A stretch of 64,000 bases of DNA, from NCBI GenBank assembly GCA_030737835.1, contig JAUJYN010000013.1, positions 2,337,484 through 2,401,483 on the forward strand, written 5' to 3'. Made by a program: the position numbers and the translations under genes. Shown piece by piece: positions 1 to 9,430 of this stretch (positions are counted from its first letter, which is position 1; every line of letters starts with the position of its first letter). The stretch is from Acorus gramineus. Lineage: Eukaryota; Streptophyta; Magnoliopsida; Acorales; Acoraceae. Under the pieces are notes generated by a model. The model saw nothing but the letters and a program-made list of their open reading frames with translations. It was not told the DNA's origin and made no database searches.

Positions 1-655
1 CCACCCCCAAACACAAAACCCCCCCCTAGCAATCATCTAAGCAAGAAAAAAGAGGAAAAGAAGCTTACCGAGGGGGAGGAAGGGGTGACCGGGTGCTCTC
101 CGCGCGCCGAAACCTTTCCCAAAGGCTCTCTTACGCCCCGATCTATCACGGCCCTCGATTTGGCTCGAAACAGAGGACAAAGAGAGGGGGACGGAGGCTA
201 GAGTCGTCGGAATCGGATTTTGAAGGCACCGGGGTGTAGATCGGGACCCGATCTACACTTCCCGTGCTTTGGGTTTTCGATTTTGAGGGGTCTAGGGGGC
301 TTGAAAGGAAGAAAAACGGAGAGGGGGAGAGAGAGATCTCGACGAGGAAGACAATGAATAGTGTAGGGGTGATTTTTGATTTCTTTTAAGTAGAGCGCGA
401 CTTAAAAACCCGGATACGCCCCGGAACTGCGAAATTTTTGCAAACGATGCCAGAATTCGATGAAATTTTCGTGAGAGGTCTAAAATGGCACCAGGACACC
501 AAATATGCAGTTAGATTTTCAATCGGAGTCCTCTAGCTCAGACAATAGCTAACAGTCCAAAAATTAGCGGTTCCGATCGAAAACCCTAAAAATTTTAAAA
601 ACTGCCAGGACGCTCCAACGGTTACCAGCAGGTTAAAAGTGACACAAATATAACA
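1..655 (-). repeat. Left (3') LTR of the Ty3 element, right-hand part only
   Basis: This stretch is nearly identical to 5761-6415, so it is the matching part of the second LTR of the same minus-strand element. It ends in TATAACA at 655, the outer TG end of the LTR when read on the minus strand. The rest of this LTR lies left of the window. A few substitutions and small indels separate the copies (for example around 160-180 and 363-380), which means the insertion is not brand new. Confidence 0.92.
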
Positions 656-668
656 TTCTTCCCCCCTT
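656..668 (-). other. Polypurine tract
   Basis: On the minus strand this reads AAGGGGGGAAGAA and abuts the TGTTATA start of the 3' LTR. This is the expected position and composition for the plus-strand DNA primer of an LTR retrotransposon, and it fixes the element's orientation together with the tRNA primer site at 3447-3458. Confidence 0.85.
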
Positions 669-745
669 AGGAAATTTTGTCCTCAAAATATGCAAAAACA
701 TCTAGGAGGGGAAAAGATGCGTCACACCTGGCATCCCTTGAGCTC

Positions 746-1235
746 CTAAGTGTCCTTAACACCGGAACGGTGCTGCCATCGCACCTCGACCAACTGGACG
801 GTCTTGGTGCAGAGCCTCCTCACGCGGCGGCCCATGATCTCAATCGACTGCTCCACGAATGACTGTCCGGCTCAGAGACGAGCGGCTCGAACGGGATGAC
901 GTGAGCAGGATCGCGGACACCTTTACCCAACTGCGAACCCACCACTCCAAGACGGAGAGGTAAGAATTGGCGCTGAGGTGAGCCTCCGATAAACTCCAGG
1001 AAGCTCTCCTCGCAAGAAGGGGACCACTCGAACCGGACATCCTTCCGAGTAAGGCGGTTAAGAGGAACAGCTATCTTCGAGAGTCCCTCGTCAAGCTTCC
1101 TACAATAACCCTCCAACTCGGGAAGCTCCGAATCCTTGCGGGGTTCGACGGCCTACGCCAATTCGACATAGCAAACGTCTTACCCGGGTCCACAGATATG
1201 CCTTTACCAGAAACCACTCAGCCCAAAAGGCCTTA
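746..1235 (-). pseudogene. Ty3 pol remnant: RT/RNase H junction fused to the pol C-terminus
   Basis: Minus-strand translation around 1225-1170 gives a GHVVSGKGISVDP-like RT segment in which the GH position is a stop codon. A frame at 1116-1000 gives GLSKIAVPLNRLTRKDVRFEW, the conserved start of the Ty3 RNase H region. It then jumps to a segment like SQL..VRDPAHVIPFEPL near 950-890, and after a frameshift to a chromodomain-like tail (IEIMGRRVRRL...VEVRW) ending at a stop at 746-748. RNase H and integrase between these blocks are deleted. The gene is therefore broken by a nonsense codon, at least one frameshift and a large internal deletion. Block identities come from recognised Ty3 motifs. Confidence 0.8.
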
Positions 1236-1274
1236 ACCTCTAACCAAACTCGCACTTGATCTCTCATCTATCTG

Positions 1275-1890
1275 ATGCTTCCATGGCATCCCTTACCTGG
1301 GAAAAGAAACCTCGGGAGGGCACCATGGAATCCCGATATAGGATACCCCGACAACCAAACAAGGAACACGAAGTACCCTAGCCCGGGTTCCAACGCCGAC
1401 CTCACAAGGCCCCTTAATCCAGAAAGGAACACTGGAAGAAGACATCATTTAAAAGAATACCACTAACTCCTCCGGATCATCTACCTCTAGATGATCACCC
1501 AACGATGTCATTCAACATCCTTTGCAAGACCGGACCCAACATCATTGGGAACGGTCCAACACACGAGCGACCCGCCTTCGCCTCATCCACACCCTCACTC
1601 CCGAAAGGAGACATTTTGGGACTTTGGGAGAGACTTAGACTGCTCTCTACCCCTGGTCCACCGCTAGCCTCTCCCCGCTCCGTAGCTCGCCTGGTCCTCT
1701 GACCGGGAGCCTGTCTAACGCCGGGGCTGTACTACGCGGATCCAACTAAGGGGAGAGCGATTCCACGCTCGCGACACCATTCAATAATCTCTTACCGGGT
1801 AGCCCCTACCTAGCATACTCCCAAATTCAGTACCCCTCCGACTGCATCGGCGGTACCTACTGATGGGAACTCACTGCCAGGACGGCTAAA
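1275..1890 (-). repeat. LTR-derived sequence inside the element's internal region
   Basis: The segment 1290-1430 resembles LTR bases 4490-4630 and 4675-4803 (shared block CCCCGACAACCAAACAAGGA and surroundings). The segment 1610-1890 resembles LTR bases 4160-4345 (shared blocks around the TCCACCG, CTCTCC and GGAGCCTGTCTAACGC-like motifs). The two blocks occur in the opposite order to the LTR. This sequence sits where protease and RT should be, so pol was replaced by LTR-like DNA, probably through recombination or template switching during reverse transcription. Confidence 0.65.
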
Positions 1891-3344
1891 CCCGGCTTCC
1901 TTAACCCAAACAACCGCTCTTGACACTCACTCATCCAGATACCCCACACACTTGCATAATAACCACCAATTACACACACATCTATCCTTATACTAGAGAG
2001 CTGGGAACACAAGATGATACCTCGAACCATGACACCCGAAGGCTGCGCCTCCTCGGCCGTAAGCGCTGCAACTCTGCCTTGAACCAACCGCGGCTGAGGA
2101 GCAGGGGCACGCCTCGCCGGCTGCACTGGCTGCTGCTGGCGCTGAGGCTGCTGCTGCTGCTGGCGCGGAAGCTGCTGCTGCAAGAACGGCGGCTGCTGAG
2201 GTGGCACTCGGGGTCGGTCAGCATCTGGGCAATTGTATCTGATATGCCCGATGCGCTGACAATGAAAACAGCGCCGCTTCTCCGGCTGCCAGGACTGGAT
2301 GGGCACTGCTGCAATGGGTGCCGGATCCCATACTGGCACCGCATCTGCTGGAGGAGAGGCAGCCGCTGACTGCTCGAAGCGGGGCCTCTTCCTCTTGCGC
2401 TGCCCCTGGTCCCGACTCCCGGAAGGACCCTGATCTGAAGAAGGGGTCGGAGCCCGCACTTGAATCCCGAGGTCTCTCTCGACGGTCTTCGCCCGAGACA
2501 CTACGTCGGAGTACCTCGTGAAAGCGTGGGCAGTGACGTGCACCCGGATAGCGCTGCTGAGACCCATCTCGAATCGCCGGCACCTCGTGACCTCGTCCAT
2601 CACCAAGGCTGGAGCAAATCTGGACAGACTCGTGAAGCGCGCAGAGTAGTCAGCGACGGACATGGTGCCCTGAGTCAGCTGCTCGAACTCCCGCTCCACT
2701 AGCTGTTGCGTCGAGAACGGAAAATACTCATCCAGAAAATGCCTCCGGAAACCCGCCCAAGAAAGCTGCTCCACTCCCTCTGGAATGTCCACCACTCGGG
2801 TAGCCCACCAATCAGCGGCGTCACCCTTCAGCATGAAGGTGGCCAGGGCGACTCGCTGGCGATCGGTGCAAAGCATGGCCGCGAAAATGGTGTCCACCTC
2901 CCTCAACCAACGCTCTGGCGCAAGAGGATCTGCCGACTGCCCATGAAACTCGGGAGGATGGAGCTTTAGAAAGGCGTTGAGGCCGCTCTGCTGCACTCGC
3001 GCTGCCGCCTCTAGCTCCTCCTCCCTCTGCAGGGGATCCTCAACTCTCACTGCCGGAACTGCCACAGGAACTGGGGGTACATCGGGTACCACAGGCGGAT
3101 CTACCACCAAGGGGACCGGCGGAACTGCCTCGCGGGTCGCCCTCAGCTCCTGAATCTCCCTAGCCTGCTCTGCCAACATCCGCGTCTGTGTCTCCACCAA
3201 ATCAGCCAACCGAGCGAAAGCACGCTCCCAAGCAGGAGGCTCCTGCGTCAAGGGCTCTCCGGTAGCATCCTCGTCTCTGGTAGGTCCGGAAACCTCCAAA
3301 GACCGAGAGGGACCTCGTCCGCGCCGTCCTCTGCGAGGAGGCAT
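1857..3344 (-). CDS. Retrotransposon Gag polyprotein (Ty3/gypsy), chimeric C-terminus
   Basis: An open frame of 495 codons. Residues 1-20 are basic. Residues about 121-295 match the retrotransposon gag (capsid) domain, with a PPEFHG..PL.AERW-like start, WW near 179-180 and a YF.LTQG.MSV.DY core. A CCHC zinc knuckle (CX2CX4HX4C) lies at about 359-372 and binds nucleic acid during RNA packaging. A Gln-rich stretch follows at about 383-406. The LTAEEAQPSG motif near 428 is the usual lead-in to the protease domain, but homology stops at about residue 450 and the last 45 residues come from unrelated LTR-like DNA. It lies directly downstream of the primer site, as gag should. The frame is intact up to the breakpoint, so a Gag could still be made if transcribed. 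The product would assemble particles in the cytoplasm but has no enzymes of its own. Confidence 0.88.
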   Translation of the reverse strand: MPPRRGRRGRGPSRSLEVSGPTRDEDATGEPLTQEPPAWERAFARLADLVETQTRMLAEQAREIQELRATREAVPPVPLVVDPPVVPDVPPVPVAVPAVRVEDPLQREEELEAAARVQQSGLNAFLKLHPPEFHGQSADPLAPERWLREVDTIFAAMLCTDRQRVALATFMLKGDAADWWATRVVDIPEGVEQLSWAGFRRHFLDEYFPFSTQQLVEREFEQLTQGTMSVADYSARFTSLSRFAPALVMDEVTRCRRFEMGLSSAIRVHVTAHAFTRYSDVVSRAKTVERDLGIQVRAPTPSSDQGPSGSRDQGQRKRKRPRFEQSAAASPPADAVPVWDPAPIAAVPIQSWQPEKRRCFHCQRIGHIRYNCPDADRPRVPPQQPPFLQQQLPRQQQQQPQRQQQPVQPARRAPAPQPRLVQGRVAALTAEEAQPSGVMVRGIILCSQLSSIRIDVCVIGGYYASVWGIWMSECQERLFGLRKPGLAVLAVSSHQ

Positions 3345-3446
3345 ATCAGCACCCTAAGAAAACCAGACACTAGGATCAGAATACTCACATCAAAATCCTA
3401 GGACTCATCTCTACGAAAGGAGGACTATTGGCTCTGACAGGACCAG

Positions 3447-3458
3447 GCTCTGATACCA
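3447..3458 (-). other. Primer binding site for initiator tRNA-Met
   Basis: On the minus strand this reads TGGTATCAGAGC, the standard complement to the 3' end of plant initiator tRNA-Met, five bases inside the 5' LTR boundary at 3464. It supports the orientation and the LTR end. Confidence 0.93.
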
Positions 3459-3463
3459 ACTTT

Positions 3464-6415
3464 TGTCACGCCCCAGGGCGGCCAACCCAGGGACGCGGCA
3501 AGTGTATATATCATATCAGAAGCCAACACAGGAGATCAATAATATATATCATACACAGACAACTAGAATGACACACATGCAACAAAAGGGCTGACATGAT
3601 ATATACACCAAATGCGGAAGCAAAAGACTGAATCTGTGAATAAACATTCTACAGACTCGATACAATCATCTGTCCTGTGAGAGCCAATATACACAAATAC
3701 AACTGAACATATACAACACGTGCCAAGCACGGAAATCAAATACATACAGTCAAGAAGGGATGCTGATAACCTCTGGTACTCGCGGACGTAGCGCTGCTCC
3801 GCTACTGAAGAAATCCCTCGGAAAGCTCCAACTGCTGCTCCGGCTCCAGCTCAGGCTCAGTGGCAACTGGGGAAAAACATATGCGAGGGGTGAGCCGCAC
3901 GCTCAGTGAACAGCACAACCCATGCATCACAGACAATATTTACCAATATTCCATTATTTTATCCAGCCATCAATACATAACAACATAATCCAGTGGTTCG
4001 TACTTCGCCGAACCACCACACCCTCACCCTCACCCATCATGGGTGACATAGGCTATTGGGACTGATAATCATCTATTCACAAATCCAGTAGGTCGCTCAT
4101 CGCCAACCCACTACACCCTCACCCTCACCCATCAATGGGTGACATAGGATTTTGGGACTGACTAGGCTGTTGGTCACCCTTGGTCCACCGATAGTCTCTC
4201 CCTCCACTCCGTAGGCCGCCTGGTCTACTCCCACATTCAGCACAGTCCGAAACCAAATCAGGAGGTGCCTACTAATGGGAGCCCTCTGTCAGGAAGGCCC
4301 TGTCTAACGCTGGGGGTAGCCTCTACCGAATCCAACGCAGGGAACAGAACAGCCTATCCATACGCATATGATCCACTCGGATCCGCCAACTACATATCAT
4401 TACAACTCAAATGTCATGAATTCCTCTGAATTCAACCAGGTGCATCATCAAGATGCGGGAACATGTACAAAAATCAGCAAGGCTGGAATATCATTGGGGG
4501 AAAGAAACTCGGAAGGGCGGCGTGAGTTCCCGTTATAGGATACCCCGACAACCAAACAAGGAACACGGAGTACCCTAACCCGGGTCTCACCGCTGTCCTT
4601 GCAAGGCCCCTCCCCTATAATATCTACCAACTATACTAATAATTATACCAATCATACAATCATTACATATAATATTATTGGGACTAGAACCTTGGGAGGG
4701 CAGCCCGAGGTCCCGATACAGGACATCCCGACAACCAAACAAGGAACACGGAGTACCCTAACACGGGTCTCAGCGTTGACCTCGCAAGGCTCCTCCCTAT
4801 AATATTATCCTAAGGCATGCGATCTAACAGATACCAGCATTTAATTTAATAATTAAACTAGTAGGACGCATGCATAGGCCGGGGTTTCCTAGCATGAAAA
4901 CCAGGGGACATGCTGCATGGCTCATACGCATATCCTATGGGTGCAAGTCCCTAACATAAAAGCCTAGGGTAGCATGCATTTCTACATTTTCATCATGCTC
5001 ACATGCAATACATATTATTACAGGTTAATATAATCCACGGTGCCCCAGGAGAGGTCGGTATACGCCCAAGTGCGTATAACACCTCTCTACTGGGTTGGAT
5101 TGTCCCACTCACCAGTATCTGGGTCGTCGCGCGACCGCCCGTCGAGATCTGCAAGACAGGGTATTACTTGGTAAGTATAAATCCACAAATATAAATACTC
5201 AAATAAATACCCAAAACCCACAACAAACACCTAACACTCCGGCAAACGTGCACGCGACCCGCACGCACGTTAGCCCGAGCACCTCCGCCACCTTGCCGCA
5301 CCTCGCGCGCACCTCGCACGCACCTCCGCCACCTTGCCGCACCTCGCGCGCACCTCGCACGCACCTCGCACGCACCTCCGCCACCTCGCACGCACCTCGC
5401 GCGCACCTCGCACGCACCTCGCCTGCCCCGCTGCGCCTCGCGCACACCTCGCACGCACCTCCGAGCGCACGCCCGCGCGCGCAGCGCGCACCCAGCCGGC
5501 CCCCTGCGCTCGCTGCCAGCACTGCCAGCCCGTCCCGCGCGCCCAGCACGACCAGCACCTCGCGCACGCCCGCGCGCACGCCGCCGCACGCGCGCATCCC
5601 CGCACGCGCCCAGCCCGCGCGCTGCCTGGGCCGCTGCCGCTGCTGCCTGCTGCCCGGGACAGCCCAGCCACTGCTCGAGCGCCACCACCGCCCCTCCCAC
5701 GACCTCCGACCACCTCCGACCACCTCCAACCACCCTCCGACGACCCCCACTGCCGCTGACCACCCCCAAACACAAAACCCCCCCCTAGCAATCATCTAAG
5801 CAAGAAAAAAGAGGAAAAGAAGCTTACCGAGGGGGAGGAAGGGGTGACCGGGTGCTCTCCGCGCGCCGAAACCTTTCCCAAAGGCTCTCTTACGCCCCGA
5901 TCTACCACGGCCCTCGAAATGGCCCGAATCAGAGGACAAAGAGAGGGGGACGGAGTGGCTAGAGTCGTCGGAATCGGATTTTGAAGGCACCGGGGTGTAG
6001 ATCGGGACCCGATCTACACTTCCCGTGCTTTGGGTTTTCGATTTCGAGGGGTCTAGGGGGCTTGAAAGGAAGAAAAACGGAGAGGGGGAGAGAGAGATCT
6101 CGACGAGGAAGACAATGAATAGTGTTTAGATATTTTTTATTCCTTTTAAGTAGAGCGCGACTTAAAAACCCGGATACGCCCCGGAACTGCGAAATTTTTG
6201 CAAACGATGCCAGAATTCGATGAAATTTTTGTGGGAGGTCTAAAATGGCGCCAGGACACCAAATATGCAGTTAGATTTCCAATCGGAGTCCTCTAACTCA
6301 GACGATAGCTAACAGTCCAAAAATTAGCGGTTCCGATCGAAAACCCTAAAAATTTTAAAAACTGCCAGGACGCTCCAACGGTTACCAGCAGGTTAAAAGT
6401 GACACAAATATAACA
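3464..6415 (-). repeat. Right (5') LTR, 2952 bp
   Basis: The LTR starts TGTCACGCCCC at 3464 (next to the primer site) and ends TATAACA at 6415, where similarity to the left copy stops. It contains a direct repeat of about 130 bp with a 183 bp period (about 4490-4620 and 4675-4803), and a GC-rich tandem array at 5280-5470. No gene is supported inside it; the overlapping open frames on both strands at 5095-5800 come from the GC-rich repeats. Confidence 0.92.
5280..5475. repeat. GC-rich degenerate tandem array inside the LTR
   Basis: Many copies of a short unit like CGCACCTCGCA, with interspersed CTCCGCCAC, follow each other. The array opens all frames on both strands, which explains the long apparent coding regions here. 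A second short run of CCACCTCCGA-type units occurs at about 5697-5745. Confidence 0.85.
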
Positions 6416-8055
6416 ACATGTACTCAAAGTTACACATGCGATGGCCTTGGATCGTCTCCTCAGCTTCTTATTAAATGATTGCATTTTTTCCTCTTCTACC
6501 ATTCATCACAAAAATCATGGATGTACTTATTTGAAATGCATTCATTCAATTTTTTTCCCCTTGTGATTACCTTCATTTACATGTTCAATAGAGTTGGATC
6601 AAATCCTCAGTTTCTTATCAAATGTTCGCTTTTCCTCTTCTCCCATTCATCACAAATTTTTTTTTTTGCTTGGTCATCACCAAAAATTGGAATGTATATA
6701 ATTGCAATGTATTCAATTGATTCTTTTCCCTTTGTTAATTATATAATAATACTAATCATTTTATCTTTTCATTGGAGTAATTTAATTTAATTCAATAGCT
6801 AAATTTGTTATTGACTATTTTGTCGTAATGTATCATTTTTTAATATTTTTTTCTTCCTATAATTTATTTAAATTTATTTATCGTACTTTTTTGAATTTGT
6901 CTATGGTTCACTTTTATCTTTATCTCGAATGGTAACCCTTTAAATCAATTATTTTTTTTACATGAGACAAACCGTTTTAATTTAGTTTGAATATCTCTCA
7001 CTAAAAGTTTTGGATTATTTGATTATTTTGAATGGATTAATTATGTATAAACATTAGCTTCATTTGCTTAGATCATTTTTTTTTAGACCATTGTACTTAA
7101 AAAGGGTGGTTTGCTTTCTTGGAATCACATCTCAAATATTTAAAATTTGCATTGAAATTGTATTTTCATTCCCAAAACATGTATGGATGTTTCAAACCAA
7201 AGAACTAACACCACATGCGAACGAATTCACCAAATTCTCTCTCTCTCTCTCCCTCAAGCATTGATACATGCAACACCTTCTTGACGATCTCGTTGGAGAT
7301 CGATGCTTCATGTTTTTCAAATAAGGTTCCTATAAAAGTTCTATGTTAATCCTGTAAAACAAAAGGCATATATCAAACCCTTCCATATTATGTATATTTA
7401 TCACAAAGTCATGCAATGTTATGCAAAAGCTAGATCCTCCTCACAGTTTGTCAAATTCAATGCACAGTAATAACAAAGTATATTGTCATGTAATTATAAA
7501 TCTATTACATCCTAGACCTGCATAACAAAAAAGAGTTTTAGTCTTATGCATTAACATTCTTGGGAAAATATAACAAGTTAATGGAAAAACATCACATCCC
7601 CACATAATGAATCAAAAGTATGTTCGTTTATGGAGCATTCATGAACAATTATATGATGAAAAGTTAATTATTTTTTTCATGTGTTACACCATTATTTTCA
7701 TCATTTGATTAAGTAAACTATAGACATTAAAATCTTTACATTTGGAGTCAATATTATGAAAATGTTATTATAACTAAATTTTTTGACATTAATATTAATC
7801 AAAACATATATTACATTTTGTCTATGTGCATTTGCACATACACAACAACTAGTATTTTTAAAAAGGAAAAAATCGATGCAGTTGTCCGGCAACTAATGAA
7901 AATCAGAAAAAGCCCCTGTGAAATTGGTAAATCCCCCTAGGTACCTATCTTACTAGACAATATTTTTTTTAATCCTTATAACTAACCAGATGTGTGGTTA
8001 ACCCTAACATGCATAATACATTACAATTATACCCTTTTAAAATTTAATTTTCATT
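6416..8055. other. AT-rich intergenic DNA
   Basis: No gene is supported. The DNA is AT-rich with many stops in all frames. Part of it, about 7895-8040, resembles the repeat at about 34240-34440 (shared blocks such as AAATTGGTAAATCCC and CTATCTTACTAGACAATATT), so it is a degraded copy or internal part of the Mutator-like family described at 31480. A short CT run occurs at 7237-7253. Confidence 0.6.
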
Positions 8056-8735
8056 GTTGGAAAAAGCGATATAACTCCATGAAAATTGATGAAAATCGAA
8101 AAAACTTTCCGTAAAATTTAAAAATCGTCTTAACTCCTTGAAATCTTCTTAAAATCACAAAAGTCCATGTGATTATCTAAAAGTATACACTAATTTATTT
8201 AAATTTTATTAAACAAATTATAGTTTTATAATTAAGATGCTATGGTTTTTATTGTTAGTAATTTTGAGTTAAAAATGTATTATAAAATTTTGATGTGGTT
8301 TTTAAATTGTTTTATCTGATTTTGTAATGGAGTTGATGAAATTGTAATTTTTTTGTTCTGTCTCTATGATTAGATTGAGGAGGTGAAAATGTTAGAAACA
8401 GACTTAATTTTGTAGATCAAATAAGGTTCTGAAAGCTATATTTTTTTATAGTTGAGAATGACATTTCAGAATATGGGGATGTTAAAAAAAATGACAAGGG
8501 CATCTTTCTCTTACAAAAGGAATAAATATGATTTTATAAAGTTTGTGGGGATTGAATCTAATTTTAGTAACTTTTTGGTGACTTATTTCGATATACTTTT
8601 AACTTGAAAACTAAATTCGTTAACTATATACATTTTATGGAGGCCGATGACTATTTTTTTTATTTTAAAGAGATTTTTTGTTATTTAAGAAGATTTCATG
8701 GAGTTAAAAGAAGATTTTTATCTATTAAAAAACGT
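8056..8735. mobile_element. Mutator-like MITE copy upstream of the small gene
   Basis: The left end (about 8056, GGAAAAAGCGATATAACTC) matches the terminal repeat of the element at 31480. The right part, about 8595-8650 (ACTAAATTCGTTAACTATA followed by GGAGGCC), matches 34685-34725. The right end near 8700-8735 (GGAGTTAAAAGAAGATTTTT) is a decayed inverted copy of the left. It ends about 120 bp before the start codon of the next gene, so it could contribute promoter sequence. Exact ends and TSD were not resolved. Confidence 0.5.
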
Positions 8736-8854
8736 AAAAATGATTGGGGCTACACAATACAAATGACATTCCACAGGGGGCTGAATGTATTATTTTCCAT
8801 AGTAAATTCTCTCACAGAAGGGGCCAAGAAACGATGGGATTGAGGGAAGACAAA

Positions 8855-9430
8855 ATGCGCGCCCCATCACGCCACGCCAATTTCTTCGCCTCTCTCAACC
8901 AAGTCGAGAAGAGATTGAAATCCGAAGACCCCCAAAAAACAACAACAACAACAACAACAACACAAACCTTTCTCTCCCCCCTCACCACCTCCTCCCCTAT
9001 CCACCTCCACCCCCACATCCAATCCTCATCCGCCCAATCCACCTCCGATGACCCCCCTCTCGAGTTCCTCTCCAGCCCATCCCAACAACAACACCTCCAC
9101 CAACAAGAACCATCAATCCCATCACACCCACCTCCCCCCGTCGACGACATAGGACGACTGATGGGTCTTCTCGGCAGCCGCGCGTCGAAGAGTGTCGGCG
9201 GGTTTTACTATGCGGAGGTGGCTGGGGACAGGGGACCGAAGTGCGAGGAGGAGGTGGAAAGGTTGGATGGTTGGATTGGGCATTACAGTGGTGAGCGGAG
9301 GGAGCCGTTCAGGTTGGCGCATTTGTTGTTGGCGAGAGCGGCTTGTGGCGACGGTGGAGGTGGGTTTGATTTCCCTTCGACGGTCGATGAGTTCTTGGTG
9401 CGGGACGCGCCACCTGATCTCCTCCGCTGA
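8855..9430 (+). CDS. Small conserved-looking plant protein of unknown function, 191 aa
   Basis: I do not recognise a named family. From the ATG at 8855 the frame encodes MRAPSRHANFFASL..VEKRLK, then a Ser/Thr/Pro/Gln-rich linker (about residues 30-97) containing a run of eight Thr, then a folded-looking part of about 95 residues. That part includes VDDIGRLMGLLGSR, an acidic segment, FRLAHLLLARAA and a C-terminal FPSTVDEFLVRD.PP motif. The C-terminal half looks constrained, with balanced hydrophobics and no low complexity, and this pattern appears in my memory of uncharacterised plant proteins, but I cannot name one. An in-frame ATG lies upstream at 8834 (MGLREDK), and the frame stays open to 8744. 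The later start is chosen because the basic NFFASL segment looks like a natural N-terminus. No signal peptide or membrane helix is visible. It appears to be a single exon. Confidence 0.6.
   Translation: MRAPSRHANFFASLNQVEKRLKSEDPQKTTTTTTTTQTFLSPLTTSSPIHLHPHIQSSSAQSTSDDPPLEFLSSPSQQQHLHQQEPSIPSHPPPPVDDIGRLMGLLGSRASKSVGGFYYAEVAGDRGPKCEEEVERLDGWIGHYSGERREPFRLAHLLLARAACGDGGGGFDFPSTVDEFLVRDAPPDLLR

Larger units (their letters stand above)
1..6415 (-). mobile_element. Ty3/gypsy LTR retrotransposon, pol-deleted, left end outside window
   Basis: Read on the minus strand the order is 5' LTR (6415-3464), primer binding site (3458-3447), gag (3344-1857), pol remnants (1235-746), polypurine tract (668-656), 3' LTR (655 leftwards). 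The gag zinc knuckle, the RT/RNase H fragment and the C-terminal chromodomain-like tail of pol place it in Ty3/gypsy. The long LTRs and tail resemble Tekay/Del-type chromoviruses, but that lineage call is inference. Protease, most of RT, RNase H and integrase are missing, so it cannot move alone. The five bases after the right LTR are ACATG; the matching target-site copy would lie left of the window. Confidence 0.9.

Noticed and set aside
5095..5799. Overlapping long open frames on both strands (Arg/Ala/Pro-rich)
   Set aside because: They lie in the GC-rich tandem array of the LTR, overlap in several frames and show no domain.
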